Source of the DNA: Nitrospira sp. UBA6493
GTDB taxonomy: Bacteria; Nitrospirota; Nitrospiria; Nitrospirales; Nitrospiraceae
Direction of reading: 5' to 3'
Length of the DNA: 36,131 nucleotides
NCBI GenBank assembly: GCA_002435325.1
Contig: DJMJ01000009.1
Coordinates: 1 to 36,131, forward strand
The position numbers were made by a program, and so were the translations under genes. Under the pieces are notes generated by a model. The model saw nothing but the letters and a program-made list of their open reading frames with translations. It was not told where the DNA came from and searched no databases. Numbering within the stretch: position 1 is the stretch's first letter; the number at the start of each line of letters is the position of its first letter. Of the stretch, positions 24,464 to 31,295 are shown in pieces.

Positions 24464-24913
24464 TTAAATGTGGTACATCGGGTTTTGATGCTGATCGAGC
24501 GCCCGTTGCCGCTCAACCAGATGCTCTATCGTAATCGCTTCCAGTACCGCCCGCTCCGCCTGCTCGACCTGCTCCCAGACTTGTCCGAGCAACAAATGCT
24601 GTCGGCTCTCCCGTTTTTGCTGAACATGTCCGTCGAGTCCCCCTCCATGGAGTACCGGCCCATCGAGTGCTTCAAGAATATCGGCTACGGAAAGCTCGGC
24701 GGGGTTTTTTAATAACAGGTACCCACCCTGCGCGCCCCGAATACTGTCCACCAGTCCGGCCTTTTTCATCGCGTGAAGAACCTGCTCAAGAAACCGAACC
24801 GGAATTGATTGCCGTTTCGCAATCGATCGCGCCTGAATCGGCTCACTACTCCCGTTCATGGCCAGGTCAACAGCTGCCATAATTCCATAGGTTGCACGAT
24901 GCGAAACTCTCAT
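24464..24913 (-). CDS. Rrf2-family transcriptional regulator (CymR-like context)
   Basis: A 149-residue winged-helix regulator with the family start M-R-V-S-x-x-A-T-Y-G-I and the recognition region S-I-A-K-R-Q-S-I-P-V-R-F-L-E-Q-V-L. The wing reads S-I-R-G-A-Q-G-G-Y-L-L. The three cysteines that hold the cluster in IscR/NsrR are absent (the protein has no Cys in that loop), so it resembles the cluster-free CymR type that controls cysteine and sulfur genes. It is the first gene of the sulfate operon, 76 bases before the reductase. A perfect palindrome lies between its promoter and start codon, which suggests autorepression. Confidence 0.88.
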   Translation of the reverse strand: MRVSHRATYGIMAAVDLAMNGSSEPIQARSIAKRQSIPVRFLEQVLHAMKKAGLVDSIRGAQGGYLLLKNPAELSVADILEALDGPVLHGGGLDGHVQQKRESRQHLLLGQVWEQVEQAERAVLEAITIEHLVERQRALDQHQNPMYHI

Positions 24914-24921
24914 TCTTGAAT

Positions 24922-24935
24922 ATTCCGATTGGAAT
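24922..24935 (-). promoter_or_regulatory. Candidate Rrf2 operator
   Basis: ATTCC-GATT-GGAAT is a perfect 5+5 inverted repeat, 9-22 bases upstream of the Rrf2 start codon and just downstream of the -10 box. ATTCC/GGAAT arms are like those of CymR-type sites in Firmicutes (from general knowledge). A bound repressor here would block transcription of the whole operon. Confidence 0.5.
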
Positions 24936-24946
24936 TAAGAATTGTA

Positions 24947-24976
24947 CATATACCGTTCGATTCGTGATCCTGTCAA
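24947..24976 (-). promoter_or_regulatory. Putative promoter of the Rrf2-sulfate assimilation operon
   Basis: On the minus strand a perfect -35 TTGACA (24976-24971) and a -10 TATATG (24952-24947, 4 of 6) are 18 bases apart. The operator palindrome follows within 12 bases. Confidence 0.6.
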
Positions 24977-25105
24977 GGCTCACAATAGTCGCCTCCCCAT
25001 TCAGGCTTGCTCCTTGGAACGAGATTGAGCGTCATCGCTATCATCACACGCTCTGAATAAGGACTGTTCAGTACTTTCCAGCTCCTAACACGAGAAATGA
25101 TGCAT

Positions 25106-25134
25106 TTGACATCACTACAGCGCTGGGCAATAAT
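25106..25134 (+). promoter_or_regulatory. Strong sigma-70 promoter of the Fis-like gene
   Basis: A perfect -35 TTGACA (25106-25111) is followed after 17 bases by AATAAT (25129-25134, 5 of 6). The predicted start near 25141 leaves about 20 bases before ATG 25162. The remaining 130 bases back to the Rrf2 promoter show nothing I can identify. Confidence 0.7.
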
Positions 25135-25161
25135 CGCCGCCTCTTCTTCGTGTGGTGCTAC

Positions 25162-25752
25162 ATGTCTGCCCCTATGTCTGCCTTCTCTATACTCTTACTA
25201 ACTGCGAACCCTGACGTCCAGGCACAATTTACCTTGGCGTTTCCGCAGGCTTCAATTACGATCAATTCGGACCATCTCACACTTTCTACCGATCCCCCGA
25301 ATCCTCCCTTCGATGCCGTGGTGGTAGAGTCGCCGGAAGGGCAAGGCCATGCCATAGCGCTCCCAGCCTATGTCGATCCCACTCAAACCTTGGTCATTGC
25401 CGGATCTCCGGCCACGCTTATCCGAGCATTGCAGATGTTCCAGCAATTATGTCGCTCGACGTACGCGATGCAAAACGGGAAAACCCGCGACCTCTCGCTG
25501 GAAGATTATATCGACTTAAAAATTGGCGATTTTGTGAGGGGGATGCAAAGCGGCGCGGCGAAGAATCTCCACCCCATGCTGATTTCCGCCGTTGAGCGGC
25601 CTCTCATTGCTTCAGCGCTGCGCGAAACACAGGGCAATCAAATTCAAGCCGCCGAACTCTTAGGTCTCAACCGAAACACCTTGAGGAAAAAGATTAGCGA
25701 CTTGCATATTCCTTTACAGCGCAAGCGGGCTAAGACGGCCCACAATCCATAG
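25162..25752 (+). CDS. Fis-type DNA-binding regulator with a receiver-like N-terminal domain
   Basis: The C-terminal 50 residues (about 145-190) are a Fis/NtrC-type helix-turn-helix, with R-P-L-I-x-x-A-L, then G-N-Q-x-x-A-A-x-L-L-G-L-N-R-N-T-L-R-K-K. This is very close to Fis and to the DNA-binding end of NtrC regulators. There is no AAA+ sigma-54 domain. The N-terminal 95 residues look like a receiver fold but lack the acidic pocket, and the phospho-acceptor position in F-D-A-V-V-V-E appears to be Glu56. I chose ATG 25162; ATG 25174 or a GTG at 25150 are possible, and no clear ribosome-binding site helps. It is followed by an HU gene in the same direction, suggesting a nucleoid or global regulatory role. 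Confidence 0.75.
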   Translation: MSAPMSAFSILLLTANPDVQAQFTLAFPQASITINSDHLTLSTDPPNPPFDAVVVESPEGQGHAIALPAYVDPTQTLVIAGSPATLIRALQMFQQLCRSTYAMQNGKTRDLSLEDYIDLKIGDFVRGMQSGAAKNLHPMLISAVERPLIASALRETQGNQIQAAELLGLNRNTLRKKISDLHIPLQRKRAKTAHNP

Positions 25753-25834
25753 CGCCGACGTTTGGAGAATTGCTACCGGGGTGGACGCCAATTACCTGAC
25801 GTCCGATATTCATTCTCACACAAGGAGGAGATTG

Positions 25835-26107
25835 ATGACCAAGGAAGAAATCATCGCGAAGATGGCCGCTTCAGCAGGAATCACCAAAGTCGCGGCAGGA
25901 TCAGCCCTAGAAGCCTTTACCGGAGCCGTTACCTCTTCCCTGAAGAAGGGCCAGCGCGTCTCGCTCGTCAACTTTGGCACCTTCACGATTTCAAAAAGAA
26001 AGGCTCGGATGGGTCGGAATCCAAGAACCGGCGAATCCCTGAAGATTCCAGCCGCCAAGGTTCCGAAGTTCTCTGCGGGTAAAGAACTGCGCTCCGCAGT
26101 TAAGTAG
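25835..26107 (+). CDS. HU-family nucleoid protein
   Basis: A 90-residue DNA-bending histone-like protein beginning M-T-K-E-E-I-I-A-K-M, with L-V-N-F-G-T-F, the arm G-R-N-P-R-T-G and the end F-S-A-G-K-E-L-R-S-A-V. AAGGAGGAG lies 6 bases before ATG 25835; a longer frame from 25781 was rejected because it passes through that site. It follows the Fis-like gene by 82 bases with no clear terminator or promoter between, and is ended by a terminator at 26139. It differs clearly from the HU/IHF protein at 1602-1883. Confidence 0.93.
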   Translation: MTKEEIIAKMAASAGITKVAAGSALEAFTGAVTSSLKKGQRVSLVNFGTFTISKRKARMGRNPRTGESLKIPAAKVPKFSAGKELRSAVK

Positions 26108-26138
26108 CCGGTCACTGCCGCGCCAACATATTCAAAAA

Positions 26139-26186
26139 GGAAGGCACCCCCCTTCTGATGATCGGAATGGGGTTGTCTTCTCTTTT
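26139..26186 (+). terminator. Intrinsic terminator after the HU gene
   Basis: GGAAGGCACCCC (26139-26150) pairs with GGGGT(T)GTCTTCT (26169-26181) through about 12 bp, with one bulge and two wobbles and an 18-base loop. It is followed by CTTTTGCTTTTCTT. It separates the HU gene from the tRNA-Val promoter. Confidence 0.6.
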
Positions 26187-26193
26187 GCTTTTC

Positions 26194-26223
26194 TTGACAC
26201 TATAGGCAAGCCTATATTAGCAT
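26194..26223 (+). promoter_or_regulatory. Promoter of tRNA-Val/thrS with a palindrome in the spacer
   Basis: A perfect -35 TTGACA (26194-26199) and a -10 TAGCAT (26218-26223, 4 of 6) are 18 bases apart, with the tRNA starting 16 bases later. The spacer contains the perfect inverted repeat TATAGGC-AA-GCCTATA (26201-26216), positioned where a repressor or a MerR-type activator could act. Confidence 0.55.
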
Positions 26224-26238
26224 GCGCACCCGGACTAT

Positions 26239-26313
26239 GGGCGCGTAGCTCAGGGGGAGAGCGCTACCTTGACACGGTAGAGGTCGACGGTTCAAGACCG
26301 TCCGCGCCTACCA
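26239..26313 (+). tRNA. tRNA-Val (anticodon GAC)
   Basis: A complete cloverleaf can be drawn. The acceptor stem GGGCGCG pairs with CGCGCCT (first pair G-T). The D arm is GCTC/GAGC, and the anticodon arm is CTACC-TTGACAC-GGTAG with anticodon GAC. There is a 5-base variable loop, and the T arm is GACGG-TTCAAGA-CCGTC. The CCA end is encoded (26311-26313). It is co-oriented with thrS and shares the promoter at 26194. Confidence 0.95.
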
Positions 26314-26321
26314 TTTCGGCT

Positions 26322-26369
26322 GAAGGCATCCGCTTGCCTTTCGGTGGCGGAGTGCCTTTGTTGTTTTTT
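26322..26369 (+). terminator. Attenuator-like terminator between tRNA-Val and thrS
   Basis: AAGGCATCCGC (26323-26333) pairs with GCGGA(G)TGCCTT (26347-26358) through 11 bp with one bulged G, followed by TGTTGTTTTTT. The loop contains a second TGCCTT (26335-26340) that can pair with the same AAGGCA, giving a smaller competing hairpin that would prevent the terminator. No promoter is seen between the T-run and the thrS start, so thrS expression probably depends on read-through. Confidence 0.65.
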
Positions 26370-26390
26370 GGGATCGGGCAAAACACCCAC

Positions 26391-28325
26391 GTGATCACCG
26401 TAACGTTACAAGACGGCAAAAGCCAAACAGTCGAACAGGGGCATACCGTCGGTGCCGCACTGAAGACCTGCGGGATTAAGGTCGGCACAGATGTCCTTGC
26501 CGCCAAAGTCAACGGGAAGGTCGTCGATCTGTCTTGTCCTCTGACTGGCGATGCAACGGTTGAACCGGTTACCTTTGCCAGCATCGAAGGCCGCGAGGTC
26601 TATCGCCATAGCAGCACCCATATTATGGCGCAGGCCGTCAAAGAAGTGTTTCCCACGGCTCAGATGACGATTGGCCCGGCCCTCGAAGACGGCTTCTTCT
26701 ATGATTTCGCATTCGACCGCCCCTTTACTCCCGAAGACCTGGAAAAGATCGAGGATCGCGCGCGGGACATCATCAAGCGAAACCTGCCCGTCACGCGAAC
26801 TGAATTTTCGAAACAGTCTGCCATTGAGTTTTTCCAAGCACGCGGTGAAGGCTATAAAGTTGAATTAATCAATGGATTCCCGGATGGTGAACCGATCTCC
26901 GCCTACAGCCAAGGAGAGTTTGTCGATCTCTGCCGCGGCCCGCACCTCCCGACGACCGGTCATGTCGGCGCGTTTAAGCTCCTCACGACGGCCGGCGCCT
27001 ACTGGCGTGGAGACGAACGCAACCCGATGTTGCAGCGGATCTATGGCACCTCCTTCCCTACGCAAAAAGAACTGGAGGCCCACCTCGCCAGGCTGGAAGA
27101 AATCAAACGGCGAGACCACCGCAAGGTCGGCAAAGAACTGGACCTGATCACCATCCAGGACGAAATCGGCCCAGGCCTGGTCTTGTGGCACCCGAAGGGC
27201 GCCTTGGTTCGGCTGTTGATCGAAAACTTCTGGCGCGAGCAGCATCTCAAAGACGGGTATGAACTGGTCTACTCTCCCCATGTCGCGCGACTCGACCTCT
27301 GGAAAACCAGCGGCCATGTCGACTACTACAAAGACAACATGTTCGCCCCCATGAAACTGGAGGGGAGCGAGTACCAGCTCAAGCCGATGAATTGCCCGTA
27401 CCACATCATGATTTACAAGTCGCACCTACGAAGTTATCGCGATCTCCCGATCCGGTATGGGGAACTCGGCACTGTCTACCGCTATGAGCGGACTGGCGTG
27501 CTCCATGGCCTGCTGCGCGTGCGCGGCTTTACGCAGGATGACGCCCATCTGTTTTGTCGTCCGGATCAGATTCAGGACGAGGTCAGCCGTGTCATCGACT
27601 TCACCTTCTTTATCCTGAAGACATTCGGTTTTGCTGAATTTGAGATCTTCCTCTCGACCAGGCCGAAGGAATCCGTCGGCTCGGACGAAAACTGGGCTCT
27701 GGCGACCACTTCGCTTGAAGCCGCACTGAAATCGCGCAGTCTCAATTTTCATGTAGACGAAGGCGGCGGCGCATTTTATGGCCCGAAGATCGACATCAAG
27801 ATCAAGGACGCCCTCGGACGCTCCTGGCAATGCTCCACAATCCAAGTGGACTTCAATAACCCGGAACGATTCGACCTCAGTTACATCGGTGAAGACGGGA
27901 AATCCCATCAGCCCATCATGATCCATCGGGCCTTAATGGGATCGATTGAGCGGTTTTTCGGAATCCTGGTTGAACATTACGGCGGCGCGTTCCCCTCCTG
28001 GCTCGCCCCGGTGCAGGCCGTGGTCATTGCGATCACTGATAACCAGCGCGACTATGTCACCTCTGTCGTTTCTCAACTGAAAGCCGCTGGCTTCCGGGCT
28101 GAAGCGGACCTGCGTAATGAAAAAATCGGGTTCAAGATTCGCGAAGCGGAAAAGGCCAAAATTCCGTTTATGCTGGTGGCGGGCGACCGTGAAGTTCAAA
28201 GCGGCACCCTTTCCGTCAGAGGACGAAGCGGGGCCAATCTTGGCAATATGACAGGGGCTGCGGTGATCGAGATGCTCAGAAATGACGTCACTCGCACACA
28301 GCCTGATCTTCAACCTACGCACTAA
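26391..28325 (+). CDS. thrS: Threonyl-tRNA synthetase
   Basis: It charges tRNA-Thr. From GTG 26391 it has 644 residues, the usual length. It has an N-terminal TGS domain (1-63), then the editing domain with H-S-S-T-H (73-77) and D-L-C-R-G-P-H. The class II core has M-N-C-P-Y-H (zinc Cys), motif 2 R-Y-E-x-T-G-V-L-H-G-L-x-R-V-R-G, and motif 3 H-R-A-L-M-G-S-I-E-R. The anticodon-binding domain starts near P-V-Q-A-V-V-I-A-I-T. A frame extending to a TTG at 26334 lies within the terminator hairpin and is not the start. It heads the thrS-infC-rpmI-rplT order common in bacteria. Confidence 0.96.
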   Translation: MITVTLQDGKSQTVEQGHTVGAALKTCGIKVGTDVLAAKVNGKVVDLSCPLTGDATVEPVTFASIEGREVYRHSSTHIMAQAVKEVFPTAQMTIGPALEDGFFYDFAFDRPFTPEDLEKIEDRARDIIKRNLPVTRTEFSKQSAIEFFQARGEGYKVELINGFPDGEPISAYSQGEFVDLCRGPHLPTTGHVGAFKLLTTAGAYWRGDERNPMLQRIYGTSFPTQKELEAHLARLEEIKRRDHRKVGKELDLITIQDEIGPGLVLWHPKGALVRLLIENFWREQHLKDGYELVYSPHVARLDLWKTSGHVDYYKDNMFAPMKLEGSEYQLKPMNCPYHIMIYKSHLRSYRDLPIRYGELGTVYRYERTGVLHGLLRVRGFTQDDAHLFCRPDQIQDEVSRVIDFTFFILKTFGFAEFEIFLSTRPKESVGSDENWALATTSLEAALKSRSLNFHVDEGGGAFYGPKIDIKIKDALGRSWQCSTIQVDFNNPERFDLSYIGEDGKSHQPIMIHRALMGSIERFFGILVEHYGGAFPSWLAPVQAVVIAITDNQRDYVTSVVSQLKAAGFRAEADLRNEKIGFKIREAEKAKIPFMLVAGDREVQSGTLSVRGRSGANLGNMTGAAVIEMLRNDVTRTQPDLQPTH

Positions 28326-28336
28326 AGAGGTGGCTT

Positions 28337-28846
28337 ATCGTTCCCAAACTGCGTGTCAACCGTGAAATCCGAGTTCGAGAAGTTCGGGTCATCGGCCCGG
28401 AAGGAGAGCAACTAGGCATTCTCCCGACCGCGGATGCGTTCCGGCAGGCACAGGAAGGGGGCTACGATCTCGTCGAAGTCGCCCCGACTTCCGCCCCGCC
28501 GGTATGCCGGATCATGGACTATGGCAAATACAAATACGAGCTCAGCAAGAAAGACCACCAGAGCCGTCGCCATCAGAAGTCCACGCAGGTAAAGGAAATC
28601 AAGCTCCGTCCACGGACCGATAAGCATGACCTGGAGATTAAGGTCCGTCAGATCAAGGAATTCTTGGCCGACGGAAACAAGACCAAAGTCACGCTGACCT
28701 ATCGCGGGCGTGAAATGGCCAACCAGGAGATGGGGCGCACCGTCATGAATTCCGTGATCGCCGAATTAACGGAAACCGGGACGATCGAATATGCCCCGCG
28801 CATGGAAGGACGCAGCCTTATTATGATCGTGGCTCCGAAGAATTAA
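28337..28846 (+). CDS. infC: Translation initiation factor IF-3, with non-canonical ATC start
   Basis: IF-3 binds the 30S subunit and checks start-codon and initiator-tRNA pairing. Family similarity begins at R-V-N-R-E-I-R and continues through V-R-V-I-G-P-E-G-E-Q-L-G-I-L, V-C-R-I-M-D-Y-G-K and the C-terminal domain ending G-R-S-L-I-M-I-V-A-P-K-N. The first ATG, GTG or TTG in frame is ATG 28514, which would remove about 59 conserved residues. ATC at 28337, 6 bases after AGAGG (28326-28330), gives 169 residues and fits the known use of AUU/AUC starts for IF-3 autoregulation. CTG 28349 is a less likely alternative. It starts 11 bases after the thrS stop. Confidence 0.93.
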   Translation: MVPKLRVNREIRVREVRVIGPEGEQLGILPTADAFRQAQEGGYDLVEVAPTSAPPVCRIMDYGKYKYELSKKDHQSRRHQKSTQVKEIKLRPRTDKHDLEIKVRQIKEFLADGNKTKVTLTYRGREMANQEMGRTVMNSVIAELTETGTIEYAPRMEGRSLIMIVAPKN

Positions 28847-28886
28847 CCGAACAGAACCGTCGCTATTAACCAAGAGGAAGCATCTC

Positions 28887-29081
28887 ATGAAAGCCAAAAC
28901 ACACAAGGGAGCCAGCAAGCGATTCAAGCGAACCGGCACAGGGAAATTGGTTCGAAAAAAAGCCGGCAAGCGCCATTTACTGACCCACAAGAAGAGCGAT
29001 CAAAAGCGCCGATTGAGCGGTAGCCAGCCAGTAGACCCGACGGCCACCTTGTCTTTGAATCGCCTCTTGCCGTATAACTAA
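28887..29081 (+). CDS. rpmI: 50S ribosomal protein L35
   Basis: A 64-residue, very basic large-subunit protein. It begins M-K-A-K-T-H-K-G-A-S-K-R-F-K-R-T-G-T-G-K, the L35 signature, and ends L-L-P-Y. GAGGAAG precedes the ATG. It lies 40 bases after infC and 41 before rplT, the standard order. Confidence 0.97.
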   Translation: MKAKTHKGASKRFKRTGTGKLVRKKAGKRHLLTHKKSDQKRRLSGSQPVDPTATLSLNRLLPYN

Positions 29082-29122
29082 TGTCCTGAGAGCTTGCCTC
29101 ACGAGTAAAAGGAGACGGAATC

Positions 29123-29491
29123 ATGCCTCGCGCAAAAGGTGGATCGAAAACTAGACAGCGGAGAAAGAAGCGGATCAAGCTGGCATCAGGCCAATACGGC
29201 GCAAAGAGCCGGCTGTTCCGATCGGCAACAGAGAGTGTAGATAAAGGCCAGGTCTACGCTTACATTGGTCGTAAGAACCGGAAACGGGACTTCCGGCAGT
29301 TGTGGATTGCTCGCATCAGCGCCGCAGTCCGGGCACAGGGTCTCACCTATGGCCGGTTTATCAATGCTCTCAAGAAAGCGAATATCTTGCTGGACCGCAA
29401 AGTCCTCTCGGACATGGCCATCAAGGACGCCGCTGGTTTTGAGAAGTTGGTCGGCCTCGCCAAGCAGCATCTGACCCCTGTCGCGGCATAA
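29123..29491 (+). CDS. rplT: 50S ribosomal protein L20
   Basis: A 122-residue basic protein needed for early 50S assembly. It begins M-P-R-A-K-G-G and contains the L20 signatures F-R-Q-L-W-I-A-R-I and Y-G-R-F-I-N-A-L-K-K-A. AAGGAG lies upstream. In many bacteria pheS and pheT follow in the same direction; here a pheS-pheT pair is next but on the opposite strand and of archaeal type. Confidence 0.97.
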   Translation: MPRAKGGSKTRQRRKKRIKLASGQYGAKSRLFRSATESVDKGQVYAYIGRKNRKRDFRQLWIARISAAVRAQGLTYGRFINALKKANILLDRKVLSDMAIKDAAGFEKLVGLAKQHLTPVAA

Positions 29492-29539
29492 TCTCGCCAC
29501 GGCATATATTTCGTCATCAGCCTGCTAGGTTTTAGATAT

Positions 29540-29566
29540 GGGAGGGCGACGCATCGTCGCTCTCCC
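29540..29566. terminator. Hairpin between convergent rplT and pheT
   Basis: GGGAGGGCGACG (29540-29551) and CGTCGCTCTCCC (29555-29566) form a 12-bp stem with one G-T pair and a CAT loop, between two converging operons. There is no T-run on the plus strand and only ATATCTAAAA on the minus, so it may act as a bidirectional but weak terminator or mRNA end protector. Confidence 0.5.
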
Positions 29567-29568
29567 CA

Positions 29569-31287
29569 TTAGGCCAGCTCTGCCAATTGAGAGAGATTCA
29601 CTTCAAACGCGACGACGGGCACGGCGATCTGCCAGCGCTCCAGAACTTCAGGATGGAATTCGCCGATCACGCCTAGCGGTTTCCCCGCAACGACGATCCG
29701 ACCGGCACGGCCTTCCAGGAAGGAGGGATGTTGGACCGGATCCAGGCTGTAGTCTTTCCCAAAATAGTAAAACAAGACATCGACGCACGAATGAAGCTCT
29801 GAGAAATGGGCGCCCGCATGGGCAATGAGTGAGCCGAGCACCACCTCTGTGCGCGATCCCAATTCGTGCGTGCTGTCGGGAATCGCCACTTCACCGGCCT
29901 CAAACAGGCGATGCGGATAGAAGGCCCGGCTTGATGCTGCTTCGACGCGCAAAAGCGACGGCAGCATCCACTGGCGCAGACAGGAGAAGGTCAAGGCCAT
30001 CGCATTCTCGACTTCGACCATCCGTCCCCAGTCCGTCCCATCGAGGCGCATCGCGCTGCGATAGTTGTCCGGCGATCCCAGAATGTTGGAGATGATCTCT
30101 TGAAATCCCAGCCCCACCATCAATTCCCGCGCCCGGTCTGACGTCTGCTCGATGCGCGACAATCCGCCGACGGTAAACTGCGCCGGCATGACCGGAACAA
30201 ATTCCCCATAGCCCCGGCTGACCGCCACATCTTCGACGACGTCCATCGCGTGCATGAGGTCTTGCCGATAGGGCGGCAACTTCGCCTTGACCGTGCCCTT
30301 TCCGGCCGAGACATCGTACCCATAGACTTCCAGGGCTTGTTTCACGGTTTTGACGCCGAGCTCCTGGCCCAGCGCCTGTTCGATCGTCTTCAGCTGAATC
30401 GTCCGGGGCTTGCCCAAATCTTGCGGCGTGACAACGCGCTTCCCCAGCGGGGTACTCTTCGGATACTGCACTTCGATCGGCTCGATAGCCGCGCCACGAT
30501 CGGCGAGGTTGGCGGCGAAGATATTCAACGTGAGCACCACCATCGGCAAGTCTGTCCCCGTCACCTCCACAAACAACTCATCGTCGCCCACCCGTACTTC
30601 CCCGACTTCCCGGCTATTGATGATCGGCGGGAACGACAGCGGCTGGTGCTTCGCGTCACGCAGAAGAGGCAGCCGGCTTTGTCCCGCCAGAATATGCCCA
30701 TGCTCCAAACCTTTGGGATGGACCATGAGGATTTCCGACAAGGTCATCACCGTCTCCATGCCCAGTGGCGTGAACCGTGCCTCGTCCGGCTTGACCAATT
30801 CGTACGTCACGGGAAACTGGATCTTCGATAACTGATAAATCCCGATCGAGACCGTCTTTCGCTTATGCCCAAAAATATCCGCAAGCTTTTCTTGCGTCTG
30901 AATCAACTGGGCCAGCCCTTCTTCTGTCACCCGATAGCCCTTGGCCGTGCAGGCAGCCACATAGGGGCGAACCTGTTCCAAGCCTGGCCCGACGATGAGA
31001 TGCTGCGAGGACTTCGGCTTTTTACCGAAAAAGGCATAGGGTTTAAGCTTGCCCTGTTGCTTGATGCGGATCTGCCGCGCGATCCCTTCGCAGCACCAGA
31101 GATCGGGCCGGTTGCTGTCTTGCAGCTCAACCCGCAACTCGCCGGTCTCGGCATTGTGCCCCTTGAGTTCGCCCTTCACGAGCATGAGCCACTCTTCCAC
31201 CTGTTCGATAGACACCGCGCGCTTCGCACGGCCAGTGGAGGCCAGGAGCGACTCGAAATCGTCTTTATAAATAGAAATCGTGGGCAT
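29569..31287 (-). CDS. pheT: Phenylalanyl-tRNA synthetase beta subunit, archaeal/eukaryotic type
   Basis: The beta subunit of the alpha2-beta2 PheRS. At 572 residues it is far shorter than the usual bacterial PheT (about 800) and matches the archaeal form. It begins directly with M-P-T-I-S-I-Y-K-D-D-F, without the N-terminal EMAP/OB tRNA-binding domain, and lacks the C-terminal RNP-like anticodon domain. The archaeal-type segments E-L-Q-D-S-N-R-P-D-L-W-C-x-E-G-I-A-R (near residue 55) and R-Q-D-L-M-H-A-M-D-V-V-E-D-V-A-V-S-R-G-Y-G (near 350) are visible. It follows pheS by 8 bases. Confidence 0.92.
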   Translation of the reverse strand: MPTISIYKDDFESLLASTGRAKRAVSIEQVEEWLMLVKGELKGHNAETGELRVELQDSNRPDLWCCEGIARQIRIKQQGKLKPYAFFGKKPKSSQHLIVGPGLEQVRPYVAACTAKGYRVTEEGLAQLIQTQEKLADIFGHKRKTVSIGIYQLSKIQFPVTYELVKPDEARFTPLGMETVMTLSEILMVHPKGLEHGHILAGQSRLPLLRDAKHQPLSFPPIINSREVGEVRVGDDELFVEVTGTDLPMVVLTLNIFAANLADRGAAIEPIEVQYPKSTPLGKRVVTPQDLGKPRTIQLKTIEQALGQELGVKTVKQALEVYGYDVSAGKGTVKAKLPPYRQDLMHAMDVVEDVAVSRGYGEFVPVMPAQFTVGGLSRIEQTSDRARELMVGLGFQEIISNILGSPDNYRSAMRLDGTDWGRMVEVENAMALTFSCLRQWMLPSLLRVEAASSRAFYPHRLFEAGEVAIPDSTHELGSRTEVVLGSLIAHAGAHFSELHSCVDVLFYYFGKDYSLDPVQHPSFLEGRAGRIVVAGKPLGVIGEFHPEVLERWQIAVPVVAFEVNLSQLAELA

Positions 31288-31295
31288 GGTCGCAG

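Noticed and set aside
26314..26390. T-box riboswitch upstream of thrS
   Set aside because: The leader is only 77 bases and lacks a T-box sequence, a specifier loop and the long stem I.
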